Assembly: GCF_014174495.1 (NCBI RefSeq)
Contig: NZ_JACJHR010000064.1
Coordinates: forward strand, 1 to 53,230
DNA from: Amycolatopsis echigonensis
Lineage (GTDB): Bacteria; Actinomycetota; Actinomycetes; Mycobacteriales; Pseudonocardiaceae
Direction: 5' to 3'
Length of the DNA stretch: 53,230 nt
The position numbers and the translations under genes are program-made. A model generated the notes under the pieces. The model was not told where the DNA came from and made no database searches. It was given only the letters and a program-made list of their open reading frames with translations. This document shows, piece by piece, positions 40,430 through 48,337 of the stretch. Each line of letters starts with the position of its first letter. Position 1 is the first letter of the stretch.

Positions 40430-41011
40430 TCACGCCCGTTGGCTACGGGCGGAGCGCCACCACACGAACGCGCCGACGGTCGCCCCGAACAGCAGGTGGC
40501 TGACGAAGAACGGCACCCGCGGGGTGAAGTCGACGATCTCGGAGTTCAGCGCGGGCGCCACCCCGTACATCATGATCACGTACAGCAGCGCGCCACCGAG
40601 CATCCCCGCCACCACGTACGCGACCGGGTTGGCCAAGATCCGCAGCCCTGCCCGCAGCAGCAGCGCGAGCACCAGGGCGAACGCGATGCCGGACACCGCG
40701 GACATGAGCAGGTGCAGCACGGCGCCCACGGCCAGGTGGCTGGCCACGATCGGCTCGGCCATCATCGGCTCGGCCATCCCGTGCCCCATCGCCGGCTCGG
40801 GCATCATCTTGGCGCTGGAGAACACGAACGCGGCGAAGCAGGCGTTGAGGATCGACCAGAAGCCTATCCCGGTCGCGGCGTTGTAGATCGCCATCACCAC
40901 GAACAGCACCAGCCCACCGAGCAGGCCACCCGCCGCGCCGTTCCGGACCAGCCGCGTATCGAGGTGACCCAGGCGGGCCATGGGGCCGAACTGTGCGGTC
41001 AACTCACTCAC
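40430..41011 (-). CDS. Small polytopic membrane protein with Met/His-rich insert
   Basis: The 193-residue protein has four to five membrane helices similar in order to the protein at 39091-39585 (GGLLGGLVLFVVMAIYNAA; AVLHLLMSAVSGIAFALVL; VVAGMLGGALLYVIMMYG; FFVSHLLFGATVGAFVWW). It contains a distinctive Met/His-rich loop, KMMPEPAMGHGMAEPMMAEP, that looks like a copper- or soft-metal-binding segment. The GTG at 41011 is preferred because AGGAG lies just upstream. No named family recognised. Confidence 0.68.
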   Translation of the reverse strand: MSELTAQFGPMARLGHLDTRLVRNGAAGGLLGGLVLFVVMAIYNAATGIGFWSILNACFAAFVFSSAKMMPEPAMGHGMAEPMMAEPIVASHLAVGAVLHLLMSAVSGIAFALVLALLLRAGLRILANPVAYVVAGMLGGALLYVIMMYGVAPALNSEIVDFTPRVPFFVSHLLFGATVGAFVWWRSARSQRA

Positions 41012-41105
41012 CACAGACTCCTTCCACCGGGCGCGCCCGGACCGGCGCGCGGATAGCGCAACGGTGAATGGAGACGCCGCGGCGGGCCGGTTGATTGCGT
41101 CGCGG

Positions 41106-41798
41106 TCAGTGCAGGGGGAGCTGGCCGGCCAGGTCGGGCAGATCGCCGGCGGCGACCGGTGCGGCGAGCAGCACGTCGCTGGTCGGGCAGTACAGCGCCA
41201 CCCCGTCTCGGGTAACGGTCCACGCCATGTCCTCCGGGCTCGTGGTGGTGAGCGGATGCGCCCCGGCGGGCATCGGGAACGGCCGGTCGGAGGTGATGAC
41301 CGCGGCCTCTGCGCCACCCACCTGGTAGTACCGCACCCGCAGGTGCACGCCATCAGCGACCAGCGTCACCGGCGCGCCGACCTCAACCGGCTTCTGCGAC
41401 ACGGTGCCCGAGGTCGTCGGCGCGGGCATGGTCTGCGCGAGCTGCACCACGGCGGCGATCACCGGTGGGTCGGCAGGCTGCGGCGGCCTGAGCCAGACCA
41501 GGGCGATCGCCGTGATCACGACTGCGACCAGCGCGGCACCACCGGCGAGGATCCACCGTCGTGGCCGGCGCCTGCTCGGCGGCCGGGCGGCCAGCTCGAC
41601 GGCGAACCGAACGCGGTCGGCCAACTGCGCCGGGGCGGCTTCGCGCAGCCCGGCCGCGATCGCGTGTCCGGCCCGGTCTTCCCGAACGGCCTGCCAGCAC
41701 TGGTCGCAGCCCAGCAGGTGCTCGTCCCATTCGCGGCGGGCCGGTTCGTCGAGATCACCGGCCAGGAACGCGATCAACATCCGCTCATGCCGGTCCAC
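41106..41798 (-). CDS. Membrane anti-sigma factor with N-terminal zinc finger
   Basis: The 230-residue protein has an N-terminal anti-sigma zinc motif (LAGDLDEPARREWDEHLLGCDQCW; His-Cys-Cys), one membrane helix (LAGGAALVAVVITAIALVWL; about 85-105) and an extracytoplasmic domain of about 120 residues (ADGVHLRVRYYQVGGAEAAV; ALYCPTSDVLLAA). It overlaps the ECF sigma gene by 14 bases. The outer domain should sense an envelope signal, plausibly metal-related given the neighbours. GTG start. Confidence 0.85.
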   Translation of the reverse strand: MDRHERMLIAFLAGDLDEPARREWDEHLLGCDQCWQAVREDRAGHAIAAGLREAAPAQLADRVRFAVELAARPPSRRRPRRWILAGGAALVAVVITAIALVWLRPPQPADPPVIAAVVQLAQTMPAPTTSGTVSQKPVEVGAPVTLVADGVHLRVRYYQVGGAEAAVITSDRPFPMPAGAHPLTTTSPEDMAWTVTRDGVALYCPTSDVLLAAPVAAGDLPDLAGQLPLH

Positions 41799-42363
41799 GA
41801 TCCACCTCCTCCCCGCCGGCCGACCCGTCGAGCGTGTCGTCGACGCGGCACCCTGCCAGCATCCGGGCCAGCCGGCGCCGGCCGCGATGCACCCGCGCCA
41901 ACACGGTGCCGCGCGGGCAGTCGAGGATGTGCGCGGTCTCGGCGGCGGTGTAGCCGGCCACGTCCATCAGCAGGATGCACCACCGCTGCACCTCCGGCAG
42001 CCGTGACAGGGCGGCCTCGATCGCGGCCCGGTCCAACGCCGCGAGCGCCTGCTCGGGCACCTCGTCCGCGTCGCCCGCCAGCTCTCCGGTCTCGTCCTCG
42101 GGTACCTCGACCGGCCAGCGTCGTCGTCCCCGGGCGTCCGAGCGGGCGACGTTCAGGCAGATCGCGGCTAGCCACGCCCGGGTGTTCTCGCCCCGGTGCT
42201 GGCCGAAATGGGTGAACGCCCGGAGGTAGGTCTCCTGCACCAGGTCGTCCACCGCGCAGGGATCGGCTGCGGCGTGTCGGGCGATCCGGTACACCGCGTC
42301 CAGGTACGGCATCGTGGCGTCCAGGAACGCACGATGGTCGCCGTCGACTCGTCTACCGCTCAT
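41785..42363 (-). CDS. ECF-subfamily RNA polymerase sigma factor
   Basis: The 192-residue ECF sigma factor has region 2 (MPYLDAVYRIARHAAADPCA, VDDLVQETYLRAFTHFGQH) and region 4 (LSRLPEVQRWCILLMDVAGY, CPRGTVLARVHRGRRRLARM). The acidic linker DETGELAGDADEVPEQ separates them. It is paired with the overlapping membrane anti-sigma gene. No obvious duplicated promoter sequence marks its regulon in this window. Confidence 0.9.
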   Translation of the reverse strand: MSGRRVDGDHRAFLDATMPYLDAVYRIARHAAADPCAVDDLVQETYLRAFTHFGQHRGENTRAWLAAICLNVARSDARGRRRWPVEVPEDETGELAGDADEVPEQALAALDRAAIEAALSRLPEVQRWCILLMDVAGYTAAETAHILDCPRGTVLARVHRGRRRLARMLAGCRVDDTLDGSAGGEEVDRGPA

Positions 42364-42453
42364 CCCGACTCCGCCCAGGGCGTCTCATGACTACCGTAGA
42401 CGCCCCGCACACCCCGGTGATTGCAGTCGGCGGGTGAAGGGGGCTGGTCGGCG

Positions 42454-42567
42454 CTATTTCGCGCCGTCATCCTTGCTCGCGAAGCGGCGCTTGCCGTAGT
42501 GGTACACCACGGTCAGCGCCGCGATGACGGCAAGGGCGACGATGTTGGCGACGGTCTCGAAGGTCAC
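42454..42567 (-). CDS. Small single-pass membrane peptide
   Basis: This 37-residue peptide consists of a short N-terminus, one helix (VANIVALAVIAALTVVYHYG) and a charged tail (KRRFASKDDGAK). AGGAGGTGCC lies just before the GTG at 42567, which directly follows the stop of the YHS-permease gene. The strong SD and coupling argue that it is a real small protein, perhaps an accessory subunit of the permease. Confidence 0.6.
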   Translation of the reverse strand: MTFETVANIVALAVIAALTVVYHYGKRRFASKDDGAK

Positions 42568-42568
42568 G

Positions 42569-43870
42569 TCAGGCACCTCCTGGGAGAAGACTGAACACGG
42601 CTTCCATGACGCCTCCCGCGAGGCAGGCGCCGAGCACGAACAGAGCCAGGAAGGCCGTGGTGAGCTTGGCCGGGAAGGACCGCTGGTAGATCCGCACCAG
42701 CGGCAGGATCAGCAGGTCGCCGTAGATGTAGGCGGTGTTCGCCCCCAGCGGGATGCCGGCGGCCTTGAGGAACGCGGCGACCGGCACGTTGCCCATCGAG
42801 CACACGAAGGTGGCGACCGCGATGGCCAGACCCAACAGCAACAGCAGAACGTAACCGAGCACCGGGATGCCGCCGATGGCGTGCAGGGCCTGGCTGAGCG
42901 CCTGCCTGGGCACCAGCGCCTCGGCGAATCCGGCGAGCAGGTAGCCAACGATGAGCTCGGTGCGCAGCATCGTCACATCGCTCCACGCGCGCCGGGTGAT
43001 CTCGTACCAGGTGCGCGCCGACCGCAGCGACGGCCGCTCGGGCATTCGTTCACCCGTGTAGCGGCCGGGGTCGGCGGTGAAGGTGTCCCGGCAGCCTGCC
43101 GAGCAGAACTGGTACGTGCGACCAGCGTGCTCGGCGGTGTGCGCGGCTGATCCGGCCATGCCGCAGACCACATCCTGCGGCTCGACAAGACTCGGTGTTC
43201 CGACGGCTGTGTGGTCGCGGTCGGTCGGCGTCGCTGTGCCGGGCGGGACGTCCGCGTAGGCGGCGGGGTCGGCGGCGAACTGGCGGGCGTGCTCGGCGGT
43301 GCAGAACAAGAACTCGCGGTCCGCGACAGCCACCGCGTGTGCGGGGCTGCCCTTCATGCCGCACACGACGTCCTCGGTCACGCGCGGACCGCTCGGCGTC
43401 GTGTCGCCGGTGTTGGTGCGCAGCCGGTCGAGGGCCTGGCCGGGAAACAACAGGCTCAACCCGATCGCGACCACGGCGATGATGATGATCCCGCCGAAGA
43501 ACTCGGCGAACGCGAACTGCCACCCCACCAGCACCCAGAACATCACCAGAATCGCGACGTTCATGTTGGTGGAGCTGATCAGGAACGCGAACGCGGCCCG
43601 CGCGTCGGCGCCGCGCCGATACAACGACCGCGTCGCGGCGGCCGAACCATAGGAGCACGAGGAGCTGATCGCACCGAACCCGGCCGACACCGCGATGCCC
43701 CCGACCCCGCCGGTGGCGTACCGGCGCAGCCACTGCTGCGGGATCACCACCTGCACCACCGCCGAGAGCAGAAACCCCAGCGTCAGGCCGTACAGGCTCT
43801 CCCACAACAACATCCAGGTCGTCCGCAGACCACTCCAAACCCCGTCGACCACGAGCAACACCACGTGCAC
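42569..43870 (-). CDS. Permease (YraQ/DUF318-type) with two YHS metal-binding domains inserted
   Basis: The protein is about 433 residues. The N-terminal membrane half (LTLGFLLSAVVQVVIP; FGAISSSCSYGSAAATRSL; FAFLISSTNMNVAILVMFWV) and C-terminal half (YVLLLLLGLAIAVATFVCSMGNVPVAAFLKAAG) are those of the permease family linked to metal/arsenic efflux. Between them (about 165-280) lie two YHS domains: VVCGMKGSPAHAVAVADREF with LFCTAEHARQF, and VVCGMAGSAAHTAEHAGRTY with QFCSAGCRDTF. The SCS and CSMGN motifs keep the pore cysteines. GTG 43870, with AAGGAGGG eight bases upstream, is better supported than upstream ATG 43900. The CsoR repressor gene is next upstream. Confidence 0.8.
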   Translation of the reverse strand: MHVVLLVVDGVWSGLRTTWMLLWESLYGLTLGFLLSAVVQVVIPQQWLRRYATGGVGGIAVSAGFGAISSSCSYGSAAATRSLYRRGADARAAFAFLISSTNMNVAILVMFWVLVGWQFAFAEFFGGIIIIAVVAIGLSLLFPGQALDRLRTNTGDTTPSGPRVTEDVVCGMKGSPAHAVAVADREFLFCTAEHARQFAADPAAYADVPPGTATPTDRDHTAVGTPSLVEPQDVVCGMAGSAAHTAEHAGRTYQFCSAGCRDTFTADPGRYTGERMPERPSLRSARTWYEITRRAWSDVTMLRTELIVGYLLAGFAEALVPRQALSQALHAIGGIPVLGYVLLLLLGLAIAVATFVCSMGNVPVAAFLKAAGIPLGANTAYIYGDLLILPLVRIYQRSFPAKLTTAFLALFVLGACLAGGVMEAVFSLLPGGA

Positions 43871-43931
43871 CCCAGATGCCCTCCTTCCGTGCTCGTCCAT
43901 CGCTGTCCGGTCGGGCGGCGGTGCCGGAGCG

Positions 43932-44297
43932 CTATGCGGGCTCGCGCTCCGGCACCTCGGCGACCGCGCCGCCCTCACTCGGTTCCCCGGCCGCGGCAGC
44001 GGTGATCCGTGCCGTCGGGCCGGTCAAGGCGGGACTGAACTTCAACGCGCCGATCAACTCCTCGATGGCCGCCTGGCCCTGCCCGGTCATCACGGCGTCG
44101 GTGAAACAGGTCTCCAGGTGGTTGTGCAGCATGATCCGGTTCACCCGCTCCAGCGAGGACTGCGTCGCCGACACCTGCTTCATCACGTCCACGCAGTAGG
44201 CGTCCGACTCCACCATCCGGATGATCCCGTCCAGATGCCCTCGCACCGTCTTCAACCGGTTGAGCGCGTCCCGCTTCCGGTCAGTCAACTCAGCCAT
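43932..44297 (-). CDS. csoR: CsoR/RcnR-family metal-sensing repressor
   Basis: The 121-residue all-helical repressor has the Cu(I)-type ligand set: Cys in ESDAYCVDVMKQVSATQ (near 35), His and Cys in MLHNHLETCFTDAV (near 60 and 64). This matches the C-H-C pattern of CsoR rather than RcnR. A CsoR-like palindrome lies at 44331-44352 directly upstream. The downstream YHS-permease and small membrane peptide are the probable regulated genes. The C-terminal 25 residues are a disordered acidic tail. Confidence 0.88.
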   Translation of the reverse strand: MAELTDRKRDALNRLKTVRGHLDGIIRMVESDAYCVDVMKQVSATQSSLERVNRIMLHNHLETCFTDAVMTGQGQAAIEELIGALKFSPALTGPTARITAAAAGEPSEGGAVAEVPEREPA

Positions 44298-44330
44298 CAC
44301 ACATCCCGTCCCTCGACTACCGACACCAAC

Positions 44331-44352
44331 CCTACCCCACCTGGGGCGGGGT
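44331..44352. promoter_or_regulatory. CsoR-type operator
   Basis: TACCCCACCTGGGGCGGGGT is the GC-rich interrupted dyad typical of CsoR sites (C-tract, short AT-poor centre, G-tract). It is located 34 bases upstream of csoR, implying autoregulation. Confidence 0.6.
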
Positions 44353-44386
44353 CTCGCCAATGAGAACCTCCTGGAGAACCCGCTGC

Positions 44387-45133
44387 TCAGCGGGCCGTGG
44401 CGACGATGCGCCGAATCGGGAGCGCCAGCTCGATGCCCCACCGGCTGCACGCGCGGAGGTAGGCGCGAGCGACCCGGTACCGCGTCGACGGTAGATCGGG
44501 CAGGTACAGCGAATCCAGGAACCGGTCCACGTCCGACCGGTCGTTCAGCCGGTAGCCGAATCGCCGGTGCTCATCGGACTCCACGCGCAGCCCCGACGCT
44601 GGCAGCAGAGCGTCGAGGTCGTCCAGCAGATCATCGTTGGGGTAGCGCAACCGTCGTCCCAGCATGACCATCAAGCCGATCATCACCGCCCAGTCGCCCC
44701 GCCGAAGCGGGCCACGTCCGGGCACGGTCGCCACCAGCCGACCACCGCGAACCAGCACCCGGTGCACGTCGGCGAGCACCACCGGCAGCGGCGTCATGAC
44801 CATCAACGCCATCGAGCACACCACCACATCGACGCTGCCGGTCCGCGCCGGGATCGCGGCGGCCGATGCCCGCACCAGCGGCCCGGCACCGGACCTCCGC
44901 GCCACCGCCAGTTCGGCCGCCGACACGTCCAGCCCCAGATAGCGCCGCTGGCCCACCGCGCGCCACAGCGGGGCACTCCCGCACGCCACGTCCAGGACGA
45001 AGCCGTGCTCGGGCACCGCAGCCACGAGCCACTCGTATGGCGTGTTCCCGCCATCGTGGCTGCGGCGCAGGACCTCGTCGGTGATCCCGGCCCGGTCGCG
45101 GTGAAACCCGGCGAGATAGTCCTGCCACACCAT
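44387..45133 (-). CDS. SAM-dependent methyltransferase (UbiE/COQ5-like)
   Basis: The 248-residue class I methyltransferase has motif I FVLDVACGSAPLWRAVGQRR (about 45-60), YLGLDVSAAELAVARR, post-I SVDVVVCSMALMVMTPLPVV and VLVRGGRLVATVP. A C-terminal helical part ends near CSRWGIELALPIRR. A longer frame from ATG 45223 overlaps the upstream membrane-protein gene by 40 bases, so ATG 45133 (MVWQDYLAGFHRDRAG) is preferred. The substrate is unknown; it is co-transcribed with a MerR-controlled membrane protein, so metal(loid) or lipid methylation is possible. Confidence 0.75.
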   Translation of the reverse strand: MVWQDYLAGFHRDRAGITDEVLRRSHDGGNTPYEWLVAAVPEHGFVLDVACGSAPLWRAVGQRRYLGLDVSAAELAVARRSGAGPLVRASAAAIPARTGSVDVVVCSMALMVMTPLPVVLADVHRVLVRGGRLVATVPGRGPLRRGDWAVMIGLMVMLGRRLRYPNDDLLDDLDALLPASGLRVESDEHRRFGYRLNDRSDVDRFLDSLYLPDLPSTRYRVARAYLRACSRWGIELALPIRRIVATAR

Positions 45134-45183
45134 GCCGACCAGGATCCACCCCGCGAGCAGTCGGCCGCCGCTGGTAAGCGCGC

Positions 45184-45639
45184 TCAGATCGGTCGGCGAG
45201 CCTTGCGGTGTTGGCGCTCCCATTGGTCAACCGGCGTGAACACCATCCACCCGACCTGGTCGTCGCGTCGCAGCAGCCAGTTGGACACGGCCAGCACCAT
45301 CGACGCACCGAAGAAGATCACCCCGGCCGCCCACAGCACGAACATGCCGGGAATGAACCACTGCGGCAGGAACAGCACCAGGAACAGCGCGACGGTGATG
45401 GCGTAGCCCCACGGCCCGGTCAGATCCAGCCGAGCCGGTGTGCGGCGAGCCCGCCACCACTGCGCGGCCACCGCCGCTGCTGGCAGGCCGACCACACCGA
45501 GCAACCAGGAGGCGAGCACGAACCGCCACCCGGCCTGCTCGTAGACCGCCACGTAGGCCAGCAACGCCAGCCCGACGACCACGCGGGCCGTGGTGCCCAC
45601 GGACCCGATCCGGCGGCGACTGGTCGTCGTCGCTGTCAT
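45184..45639 (-). CDS. Small four-helix membrane protein under MerR-type control
   Basis: The 151-residue protein has four hydrophobic segments (VGLALLAYVAVYEQAGW; FVLASWLLGVVGLPAAAVAA; VALFLVLFLPQWFIPGMFVL; VIFFGASMVLAVSNWLL). There are no obvious metal-ligand Cys residues. GGAGGTGAGG precedes the ATG at 45639. A MerR-type promoter begins 21 bases upstream, next to the merR-type gene 45687. I cannot assign a named family; phospholipid methyltransferase-like and DUF2892-like proteins have similar topology. Confidence 0.68.
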   Translation of the reverse strand: MTATTTSRRRIGSVGTTARVVVGLALLAYVAVYEQAGWRFVLASWLLGVVGLPAAAVAAQWWRARRTPARLDLTGPWGYAITVALFLVLFLPQWFIPGMFVLWAAGVIFFGASMVLAVSNWLLRRDDQVGWMVFTPVDQWERQHRKARRPI

Positions 45640-45659
45640 CCGCCTCACCTCCGGGGCGA

Positions 45660-45690
45660 CCGTAAGGTCTGCCCCCAGGGGGAGAGTCAA
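45660..45690 (-). promoter_or_regulatory. MerR-type promoter overlapping the regulator's 3' end
   Basis: On the minus strand TTGACT (45690-45685) and TTACGG (45665-45660) are separated by 19 bases, with the dyad CCCCCTGGGGG in the spacer. The layout is identical to 34989-35020: the promoter starts inside the last codons of a merR-type gene and drives the next gene downstream. Confidence 0.7.
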
Positions 45691-46130
45691 CCGCGCGCAC
45701 GCTGGAAATGCGGGTCATCGGCGCGGAGGTCGGTCGCCGAGCCGGCCAGTTGTCTGGCGTGTTCGGTCTCGAACTGCTCGATCCGTTGCCGTCGCCGCTG
45801 GAGTTCGGCGATCTGGGCGTCGGTCCGTGTCCGGGCCGCCTGGAGCAGCGTGGCCAGGTGCGGACCGATGGGTTCGTCCGGCCGCTCGAGGTAGATGGTG
45901 GTGAGCTGGCGGATCTCGTTCAGGGTGAGCCCGAGCGAGCGCAGCGTGCCGATCACGCCGACGCACCACAGGGCCGTGTCATCGAACAACCGATAGTTGC
46001 CGGCGCTGCGCCCGACCGTGTAGATCAGCCCGGCGTCCTCGTATTCGCGTAGCGTCTTGACCGGCACGCCGGTCCGCTGGGCCAGTGTCCCGATCGTCAT
46101 CACGGCGGATCGGCCGTTCCGCGCCGACAT
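45687..46130 (-). CDS. MerR-family regulator
   Basis: The 147-residue MerR protein has HTH MTIGTLAQRTGVPVKTLREYEDAGLIYT, recognition segment RSAGNYRLFDDTALWC and SLGLTLNEIRQLTTIY. A coiled coil follows. Only one Cys (LWCVGVIG) is conserved with the paralogue at 35017-35442; the Cys-rich tail is replaced by DDPHFQRARG, so the ligand probably differs. SD GGGAGG supports ATG 46130. It is expected to act on the overlapping 19-base-spacer promoter in front of 45639. Confidence 0.83.
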   Translation of the reverse strand: MSARNGRSAVMTIGTLAQRTGVPVKTLREYEDAGLIYTVGRSAGNYRLFDDTALWCVGVIGTLRSLGLTLNEIRQLTTIYLERPDEPIGPHLATLLQAARTRTDAQIAELQRRRQRIEQFETEHARQLAGSATDLRADDPHFQRARG

Positions 46131-46231
46131 GAGCCGCCTCCCTTCGCGCGGGCCGCCCTCGTGCGCCTCCAGTATTGGGCGCGATCCTGCGGAGACGGTC
46201 GTGCACGGCCCTCTCCGCGAATGGTTCGTGA

Positions 46232-47521
46232 TCAGGCTGCGTCACGTGTGTCGCGCACGATGATGGGCAACTCGGCCAGGGAGCGGAACACGTCGGTGCG
46301 GTAGTGCGGCTGGTCGGCCGCCAGTCGTGGCTCGGCCAGGCGGCGGGCCAGGGTGGCGAAGACGATCTCGGCTTCCATCCGGGCCAGCGGGCCGCCGAGG
46401 CAGGCGTGGATGCCCGACCCGAACGCCAGGTGACGGTGGTCAGGGTGGTTGTCACCGCGGCGGATGTCGAACCGGTCCGGGTTCGGGAAGCGGGCTGGGT
46501 CGCGGTTGGCGGCGGCCAGCCAGGCGATCACGTGCTGCCCTCGCGGGATGTGGTAGCCGCCGATGTCCAGGTCGGCCAGTGCCACGCGACGGACGAACTG
46601 GAAGGGGCCGTCGTAGCGGAGCACCTCGTCCACCGCGCTGGCGGTGAGCGTGGGGTTGTCGCGCAGCGCCGTCCACTGGTCGGGGTGGCACAGCAGCGCG
46701 AGCACGCCGTGGCCGATGAGATTGACCGCGTTCTCGTAGCCGGCAACGAACAACAGCCGCAGTGTCGCGTTGATCTCCTCGACCGACAGCCGGTCGCCGT
46801 GTTCCTGGGCGGTGAGTAGCGCGGAGATCAGGTCGTCGCCCGGGGCGGTCCGACGGCGTTCGATGAGCATGCCGAAGTAGTCGGTGAGTTGCTGCTGGAT
46901 CCGGTCGGCCTCGACCTGCCGGGTGTTCGTCTTGTTCGCGGCGGCCAGGCTGCCGGACTCGAACGAGCAGCACAACTGGGTACGGGGCCAACTGGCCACG
47001 AACGGGCGATCCTCGGCGGGAATGCCCAGTAGCTCGCAGATCACCTCGACCGGCAGCGGATACGCCAGCGCGCTGACGAGTTCGAGACGGCCCTCACCCT
47101 CGGCCGTATCGATTGCCGCGTCGACCGTGTGCTGGACGAACGGTCGCAGGGCCGCGATCCGGCGCGCGGTGAATCCCTTGGCGACCAGCTTGCGCAGCCG
47201 GGTGTGTTCCGGCGGGTCACGGTGCAGGAAGGACTGGTCGTCCAGCTGGGACAGATAGGCGGGCGCGAGCTTGTCGTCGGCCACCTGGGACCGGTGCAGG
47301 GTGGAGTTGCGGTCGTCGGTGCTGACCTGCGTGTGGCGCAGCAGTTCGGCCACGTCGTCGTAGCGGAACAGGCTCACCGCGTCCAGGAACTCGGCGACCG
47401 GGAAGTCGCTGCGCAGCCGGTGGTAGGTCGGGTACGGGTCGATCGCGCTGCCGGTGGCCAGCAGGTCGGCGGCCAGGTCCGGCGGCAGTGTGGGCGGGAT
47501 GCGGAGTTCGGTGATCGTCAT
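46232..47521 (-). CDS. Cytochrome P450, bacterial soluble type
   Basis: The 429-residue P450 has I-helix LLFVAGYENAVNLIGHGVLA (the usual acidic-Thr pair is EN-A rather than ET), an ExxR region in the K helix (AVDEVLRYDGPFQFVRR), and heme loop HLAFGSGIHACLGGPLARME with ligand Cys. It resembles actinobacterial CYP107/CYP105-like monooxygenases. The missing I-helix Thr (ENAVN) may lower classical O2 activation. No ferredoxin gene is adjacent. It is divergent from a TetR regulator; a TTGACA/TACTCT promoter with a palindrome in its spacer is at 47554-47581. Confidence 0.88.
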   Translation of the reverse strand: MTITELRIPPTLPPDLAADLLATGSAIDPYPTYHRLRSDFPVAEFLDAVSLFRYDDVAELLRHTQVSTDDRNSTLHRSQVADDKLAPAYLSQLDDQSFLHRDPPEHTRLRKLVAKGFTARRIAALRPFVQHTVDAAIDTAEGEGRLELVSALAYPLPVEVICELLGIPAEDRPFVASWPRTQLCCSFESGSLAAANKTNTRQVEADRIQQQLTDYFGMLIERRRTAPGDDLISALLTAQEHGDRLSVEEINATLRLLFVAGYENAVNLIGHGVLALLCHPDQWTALRDNPTLTASAVDEVLRYDGPFQFVRRVALADLDIGGYHIPRGQHVIAWLAAANRDPARFPNPDRFDIRRGDNHPDHRHLAFGSGIHACLGGPLARMEAEIVFATLARRLAEPRLAADQPHYRTDVFRSLAELPIIVRDTRDAA

Positions 47522-47553
47522 GGCAACCTCCCAACGGGTTTATGGCGTAAGCC

Positions 47554-47581
47554 AGAGTAGACTTACGACATAAGTTGTCAA
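47554..47581 (-). promoter_or_regulatory. P450 promoter with TetR-type operator in the spacer
   Basis: Minus-strand TTGACA (47581-47576), a 16-base spacer, and TACTCT (47559-47554). The spacer contains the palindrome ACTTACGACATAAGT (47561-47575). Repressor binding there would block the P450 promoter. Related GTAAG elements occur at 47545-47549 and 47592-47596. Confidence 0.65.
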
Positions 47582-47599
47582 GTGGGTACGGTGTAAGCT

Positions 47600-48304
47600 G
47601 TGACGGTGACGGTCGAGAGCAGGGAACGAGTGCGGGCGCCGCTGTCGCGGCAGCAGGTGCTGGCCGGCGCGGTGCGCTACGTTGACGAGCACGGGCTGGA
47701 CGCGCTGAGCATGCACAAGCTCGGCGCCGCCCTCGGCGTGAAGGCCATGTCGCTGTACAAGCATGTGGCGAGCAAGGACGACCTGCTCGACGGCATCGTC
47801 GAACAACTCTGGACCGAGATCCCGGTCGATCCACCGGCCGGCGACTGGCGGCAGGGCGTCCGCCACCTCGCTGGCGCGCTCCGCGATCTGGTGCACCGGC
47901 ATCCGCACGCCGCGCCGCTGCTGAACAGCCGCCCAAAAATCCTGGAGCGACCGCTGCGGGTCTGCGACGCCCTGCTGCGGATCATGCGCGACGGCGGCGT
48001 GCCCGAGCAGTGCGCCGTCGCGCTGCTGCGCACGATCTTCGTGTACGGCATCGGCTACGCCCTGGCCGAGTTGTCCATCCCGCCGCAGCCGAACCACGTC
48101 GCGGAGGACGAGGTCGCCCGCGTCCGTCGGGTGACCAATCTGCTCACCCCGCAGGCGTCCGACGATCTGGTGCGCACCGCGCTGCTGGTCTGCGATGGTT
48201 GCGACATGACCGCCCAGTTCGACATCGGACTCGACTTGATGATCCGCGGACTTGACGCCTACCTGGACACGATCAGCGTGGATGCCGCAGCGACTCGGAA
48301 TTAG
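47600..48304 (+). CDS. TetR-family repressor
   Basis: The 234-residue TetR protein has the N-terminal HTH (LSRQQVLAGAVRYVDEHGLD, LSMHKLGAALGVKAMSLYKHV) and a TetR_C-type ligand domain with helix-rich sequence (RILRHPHAAPLL region: LVHRHPHAAPLLNSRPKILE). It is divergent from the P450 gene with a palindrome in between, so P450 repression relieved by its substrate is the likely role. The GTG at 47600 is the first start after the operator. Upstream repeats suggest self-regulation. Confidence 0.85.
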   Translation: MTVTVESRERVRAPLSRQQVLAGAVRYVDEHGLDALSMHKLGAALGVKAMSLYKHVASKDDLLDGIVEQLWTEIPVDPPAGDWRQGVRHLAGALRDLVHRHPHAAPLLNSRPKILERPLRVCDALLRIMRDGGVPEQCAVALLRTIFVYGIGYALAELSIPPQPNHVAEDEVARVRRVTNLLTPQASDDLVRTALLVCDGCDMTAQFDIGLDLMIRGLDAYLDTISVDAAATRN

Positions 48305-48337
48305 TCCGGGAGAAAGGGCGCTCCGTCATGTTCGGGC

